Source: Chromera velia (lineage: Eukaryota; Sar; Chromeraceae). From it: a DNA stretch of 12,500 bases. The position numbers were made by a program, and so were the translations under genes. The DNA lies in contig JAHBMJ010000346.1 of assembly GCA_018398765.1 (NCBI GenBank), positions 1 to 12,500 on the forward strand, read 5' to 3'. The notes beneath the pieces were generated by a model, which was given only the letters and a program-made list of their open reading frames with translations, was not told where the DNA came from and did not search any database. Position 1 is the stretch's first letter. Each line of letters begins with the position of its first letter. Of the stretch, positions 1 through 7,679 are shown in pieces.

Positions 1-1470
1 TTCGCAAAATGGACAATCGCCAACAGCTCTAACTCCCTCACTGGGTAGCGTGCCTCGGTGGGGGTCAGGCGGCGGGAGCCGAAGGCAAGCGGACGGTATG
101 CCCCTGTCTTCTGACAGCGCTGAATGGCAACTGCCCCGATGGCTTGATGCGACTGTGAGGCGTCGTGTGCAATGTAGACAGGCTGACTGGGGTCAGGCAG
201 TGCAAGGGTGGCAAGCTCAAGGACGGCTTTCTTTAGAGCAACGAATGCCTGATCGTGCACAGGCTCCCACACAAAGGGGATTGGGGTGCGGAGAAGAGAG
301 AGAAGGGGAGAAGCAACCTGGCTGTACCCCCTAACAAACTTCCGAAACCAATTCCCTAACCCCAAAAACTGATGCAGTGAAGTGTGGTCGGTCGGCTTGG
401 GGAAGTCCTGGAGTCCCTGCACCTTCTCAGGCGCAGGCCTGAATCCACCCTCACTGATGACCAGCCCTAGGAACTTGGCTTCGGTCTGGAACCAATCAGA
501 CTTCGACAGTTTGACATAGAGAGACTCATCGGCGAGGAGCTGGAGGACGGCCTCCATATCTCTCTCGTATTCCTCAGGAGTGCGGCTAAAAATCAAGAGA
601 TCATCAATAAAAACAATTACACACCTGTCTAACAAAGGGTGCAATGTCTTATTGATCATATACATGCTGATACCAGGCGTATTGCAGTAACCAAACGGTA
701 TGACCAGCCACTCAAATGTGCCGTACCTTGTTACGAAAGCAGTCTTCTCCTCATCGCCCTTAGCCACCCGGATCTGATAGAAGTATTGTCTCAAGCCAAG
801 AGACGAGAAGTACTTGGCCCCGTGCAGGCGGGAAATCGAGTTATCCGAATGCGGTAGGGGATATCTATTCCTCACACAAATCTTGTTCAGCTGCGTGTAA
901 TCAATACGCATACGCTGAGTGCCGTCAGCCTTCGTAACAAAAAGGACAGGGGCAGCAAACGGAGAGTTGGAAGCTAGGTTGAAAAGGCGGATCTGACCCT
1001 TGGCCAAGTACGACTCCAACTGTTTTTGGAGCTCATCGAGCTGCCCGTAGGTGAGCCTATACGGAGCTCGAGCAGGGGGGCGGTGACCTGGTTTGAGTTT
1101 GATGTGACACTCGACTTCCCTCTTGGGCGGGAGGGTGAGAATCTCATTTGAGAAGATGCTGAAATGCTTCTCCAGAACCTTTCTCATCCCCGGCCTCATT
1201 CCTTCCTCCTGCACCTCCCTGCAGAAATCTGTATAATCATCCGAATTGACCGGGTGATCGGGCAGGAAAGACGAGAGAGGCGGGGGCTTCTGTGTTGTGG
1301 CTCTTTGGATTCGGTTGACCTTCAGGGGGGAGGAAACGGAAGGAAGAGGGCGGACCTCAAGACGGTAGTACCAGAAGGTGGTAGATTCCTTCTTGGAAAG
1401 CCTATGGATCTCTCTGCAGGTCAGGGGCTCAGGCTCGGCCCCCAGAATGTGGTAGACTTCGGATCCAAGT
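1..1470 (-). pseudogene. pol: Pol fragment: reverse transcriptase and RNase H (partial, runs off the left edge)
   Basis: The frame is open from just after a TGA near 1471 to the window edge, with no stop in about 490 codons. Early segments match the Gypsy Pol linker, including HIKLKPGH and a block around YRLTYGQLDEL. RT follows: SPFAAPVLFVTKADG, RIDYTQLNK, the motif A region (YFSSLGLRQYFYQI), the EWLVIPFG..N.P segment and the catalytic box FIDDLLIFS, with its two Asp codons at 600-605. The thumb segment FLGLVISEGG and connection follow. RNase H begins with HDAS (Asp codon at 162-164) and YPVRELELLAIV. Motif A normally reads LDL; here its Asp codon is GGC (Gly) at 795-797, so polymerase activity is probably lost. 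The frame is -1 relative to the protease. The remaining RNase H and integrase lie outside the window. Confidence 0.9.
1421..1470 (-). other. Protease-to-RT frame overlap (-1), with a G5 run
   Basis: The protease frame stays open to a TGA at 1421-1423, and the RT frame opens after a TGA near 1471, so the two overlap by about 50 nt. Moving from one to the other needs a -1 shift. The overlap holds a run of five G on the minus strand (1439-1443) next to TGG GGG CCG in the protease frame. That allows single-tRNA slippage but is not a classical X-XXY-YYZ heptamer. It may be the remains of a programmed -1 frameshift or a simple indel in a decayed copy. Confidence 0.5.
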
Positions 1471-2176
1471 CATACAGTGTAAACTGCGACCCGGAGGGAG
1501 AACGATCTGTAGCGATGAAGAGAGACTTCGCTTCAAAATCGGGAAGGGGTTTAAAGGTTTCACAGAAGCGCATCCCCAGGACCACATCATAATCTTCGTC
1601 CAGATTGAGTACAGTCATGGTTAAGGGGGCTGCGTACTTCAAGTCCTGAATTCTCAGATCGATGTTAAGTGCCTCCCATTAGACAGCAGTCGAAGGAGCC
1701 TGCACACCATCGAGACGGATGCCCCCTTTGCACGTGGAGGGTTCCAAAGCGGACAAATGGAACTCCCCAGTCTTAACGACTCTCTTGCTCACATAAATGG
1801 AGTCCGCCCCTGGATCCCAGAGGGCACGGATCGGGATGCCATTCGCTGTGCCGTGGAAGGTGATCAATTTCCCCCTCCTGCCTGTCCTACCCCCGGTCGT
1901 GGAGTACATCCCTCTCGGGGGTGTATTCTGCTGCTGGCGCTGTGACCACTGGGGAGGGTTCCCTTGGAACTACGGTCACCGTGGTGGGCACAGTCCAGGG
2001 GGGGGCGTAAGCCCTTGCGGGATGACTGGGTTCCCCCACTGCCCTTGCACCGAACCACCGTAGTGCTGCTACACCCCACTCTGTAGGTTGTGCATACATC
2101 CCTGACCTTCGTAGAAATTTCTCTGACCCTCATGACCCCTAGGACCCTGTTATTGCTGTTGCTGCTTGCGGTTCCT

Positions 2177-2218
2177 ACACTGGCGTGCAGAGTGTCCCAC
2201 CGCATGACAATTGAAGCA
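2177..2218 (-). other. CCHC zinc knuckle coding segment of Gag
   Basis: The minus strand encodes CFNCHAVGHSARQC, an exact C-x2-C-x4-H-x4-C nucleocapsid knuckle. In retroelements this motif binds genomic RNA during packaging. It is in the same frame as the Gag and protease segments, between two clusters of stop codons, which ties the broken pieces into one ancestral reading frame. Confidence 0.92.
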
Positions 2219-3118
2219 CCTATTCTCCTGAATGTGCCTCTTGATCTCATCTTGGGAAAGGAAATAAATTTGGGAGATTCGGTTGAGATCCATTGGGACG
2301 GGCCCATCGTTCGATTGGGACTAAGGTCACAAAGGCGGGTGCGAATCGCTGTGTCCGTCTTTACCCTGGCCCCCGTAGTCTTTCTTTCTCCCCCCACTCA
2401 ACAGCTGCTCGGCCTCCTCTGCATCCTTCATCGCAGTATCGAGACTGTCAGGCTTCCTTCTCACTTCCTTCTTCACCTCATCCGGAAGGCCCCGAATGTA
2501 GTCGTATATTAAATCGATCTTACTCACATCAACGATTCCTTCTGCAATATCGTTGAATCGGACAGAGTACTTGTGAACCCCCTCATTGCCCTGACAACGG
2601 ACGTTTCGGACTTCCCCTCTCAAGTCTGTTTGTTTGTTGGGATCGGGAAAACGCTCGGACAGACGGGTGAAGAGATCTTCTACGTTGACAAAAGGAGAGG
2701 CGGACTTCTCCGTCTTGTTATACTATTGCTTGAGGAATCGGGAGAAGTATTGATGCACCGACCCCAACTGCTTCGACACCTGAATGTCTGAGAGCTGTAT
2801 GTATTTCCTCATATCCGCGACCCAACCTTCGAGCAACTTCCGGTCCCCATGAAACACCGGCGGCTCTTTTGCCTTGAAGTTCGACCGCTGGGGAGGCGGA
2901 GAAGTCGGCTGTTGATTCATTCACCGCTGCTGTTGCTGCTGTTCTGGTGTCTGCTGCTGCTGTTGATAGATTGGGCCCCCGTCGGTGGCTGTTTGTTACT
3001 GCTGTGCTCCCAAAGCGTCCATCTGTTGTTGCTAAAGTTGTTGCGTCTCCTGCACCTGGATCATCTGCTGCTGCATGAATTGCTGCCCCTCCAGCAATTG
3101 CTGTAGAACCTGCTCCAT

Positions 3119-3444
3119 CGAGAGAGAGTCTTGGGAGAAGAATAGAATTCACTTACCAAGAAAGAAGATGACTGTTACATTATCAGACCGAGCAACAGAG
3201 ATCCTGGAGAGATCAACCAGGCTCTGTTGCTACCACATAAGGAGATAACTCCTCTTTTCCTAAGTGAGCGCACTTAGTTCAGTTAGATCTCTACGACGGA
3301 AAGTCTGTCAGTTCAAGGTTCACTTCCAAACTGCTTCTAGAAGCTTTGCAAGCAACTGTTGTTTACTCAATCCAGGCTATACGTAGCTGACTGAATTAAT
3401 TCCATTTTATTTCTATTTTATTTAATTCTCTTCTAATACAGACT
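3119..3444 (-). promoter_or_regulatory. Retroelement leader between PBS and gag, rich in inverted repeats
   Basis: This non-coding leader contains several perfect inverted repeats in a row. A 10-bp arm pair at 3191-3200 and 3222-3231 encloses a second 5-bp pair (3203-3207 and 3217-3221). Next come a 5-bp stem at 3240-3253, a 7-bp stem with a four-base loop at 3260-3277, a 12-bp palindrome at 3333-3344, a 4-bp stem at 3376-3387 and a 10-bp palindrome at 3393-3402. Retroelement leaders often carry packaging or dimerisation structures here, so that role is a reasonable inference. The minus strand also has two AATAAA-like hexamers within about 3404-3423. Confidence 0.55.
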
Positions 3445-3462
3445 GGCATGGTGGCGCCTCCA
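3445..3462 (-). promoter_or_regulatory. Predicted primer binding site
   Basis: On the minus strand the site begins TGGAGGCGCCACC directly after an LTR-like ...CTCA end. On the plus strand it reads ...GGCGCCTCCA, which has the form of a tRNA 3' end (acceptor stem, discriminator base, CCA). Its position exactly beside a TG/CA LTR terminus, upstream of gag, supports the call. The primer tRNA is not identified; a tRNA whose 5' end begins GGCGCC would fit. Confidence 0.6.
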
Positions 3463-4001
3463 TGAGCCTGCGTGCATGTGTTGGTCTCTGAGTTGCGGGC
3501 GTCCCGTACGGTGGCGGTGCGCGTTAGTTCGGCTCACCCCGGGATTGGCCGGTCCCGTGGCTCGCCTCACTATGTTACGTAAAGGGTAATAGAGAAAAAT
3601 ATAAACAGACTTAATAAGATTGAGTTTGATTGACTGAAAGAAGTATAGGTCATATAGGTAAAACGACTAAGTTCCGTCAAGCTATGATGGCCGGTTAGAA
3701 GATTTAGATTGAATAAAAAACAAAATTGGAATCATTCATATACTCAGAAACACATATTCTAACAATATTTCACTCAACTTTACTAAATAAATGAAATTCA
3801 ATAGTGAATTGAGACAAATATTTCAATATGTAGCTTCAATGTATTTTCTAGTACTTTCATATCAGCCAGATCATTCAACGTATGATTCAAGAAAAGTTTG
3901 TGTCAGAACTGTGCAGAGAGGAGTGTATATACTGCACGGGGAATATAAGTACTCCAAGCTTTCACTGGGAATATAAGTACCCCAAGCTTTCACTGGTCTC
4001 A
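3463..4001 (-). repeat. Predicted 5' LTR of the retrotransposon
   Basis: The inner end is placed by the primer binding site. The outer end is proposed where the sequence finishes in CTCA, giving TGAG...CTCA inverted termini and a length of 539 bp. The first roughly 100 bp on the plus strand are GC-rich, while about 3580-3940 is strikingly AT-rich. In element orientation this puts an AT-rich U3 before a GC-rich R-U5. A TATAT-like motif lies near 3597-3606 on the minus strand. The partner LTR is outside the window, so R, the outer end and the target duplication cannot be confirmed. No convincing gene is seen here. Confidence 0.5.
3939..3994. repeat. 28-bp tandem duplication at the outer end of the LTR
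   Basis: Two adjacent 28-bp units at 3939-3966 and 3967-3994 start GGGAATATAAGTAC and end CAAGCTTTCACT. They differ at one position (T versus C). If the LTR boundary is right, they lie within the first 65 bp of U3, where duplicated enhancer-like units are common in LTR elements. Confidence 0.9.
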
Positions 4002-4371
4002 GGCCTTTTTTCCACAGGTGTTTCCATCGAGGCCACGGCAACACCGGTGGCGTGGGGGAGGGATCGGCATGTTTTCACCGAACACAAATTGAAAACATGG
4101 GAGGAACTAGGGGAGGAAGTCCCCGCAAAGCAACCGGGTGGCAACAACACTCATCAACGGACGCTTTTCCCAGTGCCTTTCTTTCCAATCTGAGTCCCAA
4201 AGACTCATTGCGTTTTCATCAACAATTAACAAGCGAGTTTCTTCTCTCTGGGAATTCGTCCAATTCTACAAAGGCTCTCCTCCCCACCCCAGCCTATCCG
4301 TCTGCCTGCCAGCTGCCTGCCTCCGTCTTTGTGCCTCTCGAACCTAGATTGCTACCACCACGCCTCCATCC
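4002..4371 (-). other. Presumed 3' flank / 3' UTR of the DHHC gene
   Basis: This stretch between the DHHC stop and the proposed LTR end has no open frame with recognisable similarity. On the plus strand it is pyrimidine-rich with short CTGC/TGCC runs near 4300-4325. I see no canonical AATAAA on the minus strand before the retroelement leader. Transcription from the DHHC gene would run into the LTR. Confidence 0.5.
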
Positions 4372-5997
4372 CTATCTGAATTTCTCCTTCGTTTTTCCTC
4401 CTTTCTTCTCTCCTTCCCTCCCATCCCCCCTGTAGGACAAAACGGACTCCTCAGAAGACGAGTACGCACTCTCCCTCCCACTTTCTCTCTCTCGCTCACG
4501 CTGTCGCGCTTTGCTGCCACTCCCTTTTTTCGATGGCATGCCCCCATTCCTATACCCTGTCCGACTCTCCCTTGAGCTATCTGTTTCGCTCTGATGGTCC
4601 CTTTCCCTTTCCCGTGGCCGTTGATGCCCCCTCCCCCCTTTCTCAAACTGTCCCTCACCAGACTGCCCCGCCTCCCCCGCATTTGAATTCGAATTCGATA
4701 AACGCCTCCCTGAGGAGACGGCAGAGGGACAGCCGTCTCGAGAACGCGAACGCCGTCTCGGCTGGCTGCTCGGGGCCGGCGTCCGTCTCCACGCAGAAGA
4801 GGAAGAGGATGCAGGGGGGGGACGCGGAGACGTCCCGTTGAGCTTCCCCCACCTCACATCATCCCCTGCATCCCCTCCCTCTCCCCCCCTGCCCCTGTAA
4901 CGCAACTTCTCTCCCGCATCTCTGCCTTCCCCCTCCTCTGCACTGGGGGGGGCGCTCTCATCATCAGAATCCCCCAACCCCCACCCCCCGGGGCCATCGA
5001 AGCCCTCGTCTGACAGGTCGTCCCCGTCTCCGCCCCCCCCCCCGTTTGCACGGAGTCGCGCATGGCGCTCAAAATACGCCATTTCTTCTGGGTTGTCTGG
5101 GAGGGCTGGTTCGAACAGATTGGTTTCAATCTGAGGTGGCACAGGCATCAGCCATGTGATCCAATTCTTTCCATAGACCTCCGTGACATGGTCCATGAAC
5201 CTCCTTTGGAACCCGTGAGTCCTCTGGTAGGACTCCACGAGGGTCGAGTTCGTGGTCAGGGCTTCGAACTGCTCCATGAGAAAATCCATGGTGAAACAGA
5301 CAAAAAACAGACACTCGACCGCTACAAGAATCAGACAAATGATACACACAGCGTTGCTTTGCGATACGGCAATCGGGGCAGGTGCCGACTGCTTTACAGA
5401 CGTTTGAAACATCCACCTAAGCAACGCATACGTCAGCACAAAAAGCGCTGTACCACTCGACAGCGCTGTATACATCAGAAAATTGATGAAGTGCTTCTGA
5501 TTTCGGAACCCCACGCAATTGTTCACCCATGGACAGTGGTGGTCCATTCTGAAGACGCAGAAACGGCACGTCTTGCAGTGGTGGGCTCTCGGGGGCTTCC
5601 ATCGGTTTTTGCATTCCCTGCAGGTGCGGGCCCTCGGGGGGGACCCCGGCAATGGGGGGTCGTTCTGTGACGCTGCAACCTTGTACGCCTTCTCCAATTC
5701 TCTCAAAGGGGGCTCTGGGGGGGCCTTCGCGTGATGAAGGGACCCGGGGTCAGTGAAGATTGCCATCAGATGGGAGAGGAAGGCAAAGAGCAGACACAGC
5801 TGCCAGAAAATCCAGACGACCAGGGGACGAAAATTCAACTGGAGGCCGGGGAAGCAGGAGGGGAGGACCTTCAGACCGCTGGAGACGCTGAAGGAATTCA
5901 CAAAGATGCACTGAGTCACCACAACATCGGCAAAGATCATCAACACCCATGTGGCAATGGAGAAAAAAATGCCCAATGGGTCCCAGATGAAGTGCAT
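4372..5997 (-). CDS. DHHC-type protein S-acyltransferase (palmitoyltransferase), ZDHHC3/7-like
   Basis: A 541-residue membrane enzyme that should transfer palmitate from acyl-CoA to cysteines of target proteins, in this subfamily typically at the Golgi or plasma membrane. Numbering from the ATG at 5995-5997: TM1 about 9-33, TM2 59-81 followed by DPG (83-85), a cysteine-rich domain with Cys126, Cys129, His139, His140, Cys141, Cys144 and Cys147, catalytic DHHC at 152-155, TM3 about 170-192, TM4 about 216-238, a TTxE-type motif (NSTLVE, ending Glu255) and a PaCCT-like segment (VYGKNWITWLMPV) before 286. The start is chosen because MHFIWDPLG aligns with the ZDHHC3 beginning and an in-frame TAG lies upstream at 6067-6069; the codons between lack an ATG. 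The tail from about 300 is low-complexity: poly-Gly, acidic, then Ser/Arg-rich, ending at TAG. No intron is needed. The subfamily is from motif resemblance; the target is unknown. Confidence 0.93.
   Translation of the reverse strand: MHFIWDPLGIFFSIATWVLMIFADVVVTQCIFVNSFSVSSGLKVLPSCFPGLQLNFRPLVVWIFWQLCLLFAFLSHLMAIFTDPGSLHHAKAPPEPPLRELEKAYKVAASQNDPPLPGSPPRARTCRECKNRWKPPRAHHCKTCRFCVFRMDHHCPWVNNCVGFRNQKHFINFLMYTALSSGTALFVLTYALLRWMFQTSVKQSAPAPIAVSQSNAVCIICLILVAVECLFFVCFTMDFLMEQFEALTTNSTLVESYQRTHGFQRRFMDHVTEVYGKNWITWLMPVPPQIETNLFEPALPDNPEEMAYFERHARLRANGGGGGDGDDLSDEGFDGPGGWGLGDSDDESAPPSAEEGEGRDAGEKLRYRGRGGEGGDAGDDVRWGKLNGTSPRPPPASSSSSAWRRTPAPSSQPRRRSRSRDGCPSAVSSGRRLSNSNSNAGEAGQSGEGQFEKGGRGHQRPRERERDHQSETDSSRESRTGYRNGGMPSKKGSGSKARQRERERESGRESAYSSSEESVLSYRGDGREGEKKGGKTKEKFR
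5033..5043 (-). repeat. G11 homopolymer in the coding strand of the DHHC tail
   Basis: Eleven consecutive C on the plus strand encode most of a run of five Gly (residues about 319-323). The frame on both sides is plausible: conserved PaCCT region before, acidic tail after. The run length therefore looks right, but such runs are prone to sequencing and replication slippage. Confidence 0.95.
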
Positions 5998-6705
5998 CTC
6001 TTTTAATTCAGCGGCTAACGATGCGCTTCCCTCACGGCTGCCTTTGCATGTGTACAAACAAACTCGCTACTGAGGGCTATCAGTGGAGGATTTCTCGCGT
6101 CTCTTCCGAGGACTCACTCCCTTCGAGACTCTGCTTCGCACAGGCGAAACTGGCTCAAAAGCCGATGCTCACCGATGATCAGCATCGTTCGCTGTAGATC
6201 GTTGTGAGAAATTGTTGCGATCAAATGACGCAGTGCTCATTGTTGGTGATTCGAGTCTGAAGTAGTGAGCCATATTGAGCAGGTGTCCCGTCTCGTGTCA
6301 TAAAGAAGGTACGTGCAACACGCGGAGTTAGGGACCCGCGGGCCCAGAAGGCAGATTGTGCGTAGGTTGTCCCGGAAACTTATATATACTCTCACGGCCC
6401 AGAAAAGAGATTTGGCCGCCCGTCACATGCATGTATATCTCTGAGACCGCTATTACGAATCATCTATATTCAATCCCGTACTCCCACACACTTCAACAAC
6501 CTGAAACCTGCAGATGTACTGGGGTCTGCTCTCTATGCAACTTTCAGACCGCAGGAAGGCCCGTGTGTCTTGATCTCCCGCTTCTTTTTTGTCAAGACTT
6601 GACAGACAATATAACCCATCAAAGCGCAGCAGTGTTGTTCAGACTGACATCTTGATTGAGTGAGTGGCGAAAGAAAGAGATCTCACCTATCCACCACAGA
6701 GAAGG
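5998..6705. promoter_or_regulatory. Divergent intergenic region / shared promoter and 5' UTRs
   Basis: The DHHC gene leaves to the left and the dynamitin gene to the right, so both promoters and 5' UTRs must lie in these 708 bp. A TATA-like core, TTATATATAC, sits at 6380-6389, near the middle, about 317 bp before the plus-strand ATG and 383 bp before the minus-strand ATG. It reads as a TATA box on either strand. An inverted repeat CGATGCT / AGCATCG lies at 6163-6169 and 6181-6187. Short open frames here lack coding character. Transcription starts cannot be placed from sequence alone. Confidence 0.5.
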
Positions 6706-7600
6706 ATGACTGAGCCTTCACCACAGCCAGAATCTTTGGACGTCGCCCCGGCATCTGCTGCGCCTGCTGGAGAACCCACAGCTCCAGCCGCAGCAGATGC
6801 AGCCAGTCTTCCTCCCCATTCGGAGAGCCCCTCTGCCCCGGGGGACGCACCGCCTTCCCCTTCCCCCCCAAAGACAGCCCCAGATGTCCCAGATAGTGGA
6901 GGTGCAGGTGTTAAAGCAGATGTATGGAGTGAGTTTGCAGAGAAGGTGAAGGCCAAGGTAAAGGAGTTTCCAGTCCTCGAGTATGATCCGGAGACGGACC
7001 CAGAGCTTTTGGAAGCGAAACGGAAGGCAGAAGAGGCAACTGATGAAGGGTCCGGGGAACCGTCAGAGCCGCCGGAAGCATCAAGATCGGTGATGCCAAT
7101 TACTCCTCGGAGCACACGCACACCACGTAAAAGTTCGTCCGATGGTTCTTGCTTGTATATCCCTACCAAGGTTTTGTATCTGTATCTTCTCTTCCTCTAG
7201 CTCATTACCAGGCCTCCCTCTTACCTTCCCCACGATCCGTGCTTGCACAGGAACCTCGTCCTTTCTGCCTCTCTCCTGCCCCCCTTCCTATGTTTCCCCT
7301 TCGCTCTGTCCTGGCGGGTCACCCCCCTGCCATGCATATATATATGCGTACCCCTCTTTTTGCTCCTTCATTTCTCTCAAGTGTTGAGAAATGCGGGAGC
7401 GAGCGTGTCTTCTGGTACAGGCAAATCCTGGCTTGTGAAGTGAACCAAGGAAGCCTTCCTCTTCTCCTTTTATTCTCTTTTCTGCTCTGCCTTTTATCTG
7501 TGCAGCCGAGGACAGACCTCCAGGGGAGCTCGATAACTCGGGCATTGCACCCGAGGCTGCATTCTACCGATTTGCAGGCAAAAGGATTCAAGAAGGCCGT

Positions 7601-7679
<79 letters not shown>

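Larger units (their letters stand above)
1421..3118 (-). pseudogene. gag: Gag-protease region with eleven in-frame stop codons
   Basis: One frame starting at the ATG at 3116-3118 is readable down to 1421. It opens with a very Gln-rich stretch, then a Gag capsid-like part (FHGDRKLLEGWVADMRKYI; LYDYIRGLPDEV-like block near 2500; a charged EEAEQLL helix). A CCHC knuckle at 2177-2218 (C-x2-C-x4-H-x4-C) and a Gln-rich linker follow. The protease has LWDPGADSIYVS (Asp codon 1814-1816) and ends with YDVVLGMRF. The stops are TAG 3032-3034, TAA 2996-2998, TGA 2921-2923, TAG 2723-2725, TGA 2327-2329, TAG 2321-2323, TAA 2150-2152, TAG 2069-2071, TGA 1976-1978, TAG 1970-1972 and TAA 1679-1681. Similarity continues on both sides of each, so they are lesions, not gene ends. 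The active site DPG replaces the usual DSG/DTG. Shorter open pieces at 2723-2920, 2327-2623, 1679-1909 and 1421-1642 are parts of this one frame. Confidence 0.88.
1..4001 (-). mobile_element. Ty3/Gypsy-type LTR retrotransposon, 5' part, degenerate
   Basis: The minus strand reads, in element order, LTR, primer binding site, leader, Gag, CCHC zinc knuckle, aspartic protease, reverse transcriptase and the start of RNase H. The protease-RT-RNase H order and the RT motifs are those of the Ty3/Gypsy superfamily. Integrase and the 3' LTR should lie beyond position 1 and are not visible. No envelope gene is seen. The copy looks dead: eleven in-frame stops in gag-pro, a required frame change before RT, a changed RT catalytic residue and an altered protease active site. 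The right boundary (4001) is inferred from TGAG...CTCA termini and could not be checked against a second LTR. The element lies about 370 bp past the stop codon of the DHHC gene, on the same strand. Confidence 0.9.

Noticed and set aside
1864-2397. 177-residue open frame on the minus strand
   Set aside because: It overlaps the zinc knuckle and protease linker in another frame and has no recognisable domain.
2718-3152. Open frame rich in Ala/Thr on the minus strand
   Set aside because: It is an out-of-frame reading of the Gln-codon-rich Gag N-terminus; CAG/CAA repeats read as Ala/Thr in other frames.
3939-3994. CRISPR-like direct repeat
   Set aside because: Only two adjacent units without spacers, in a eukaryotic LTR context.
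5062-5670. 202-residue plus-strand open frame
   Set aside because: It is the antisense shadow of the DHHC core, which has all family motifs.
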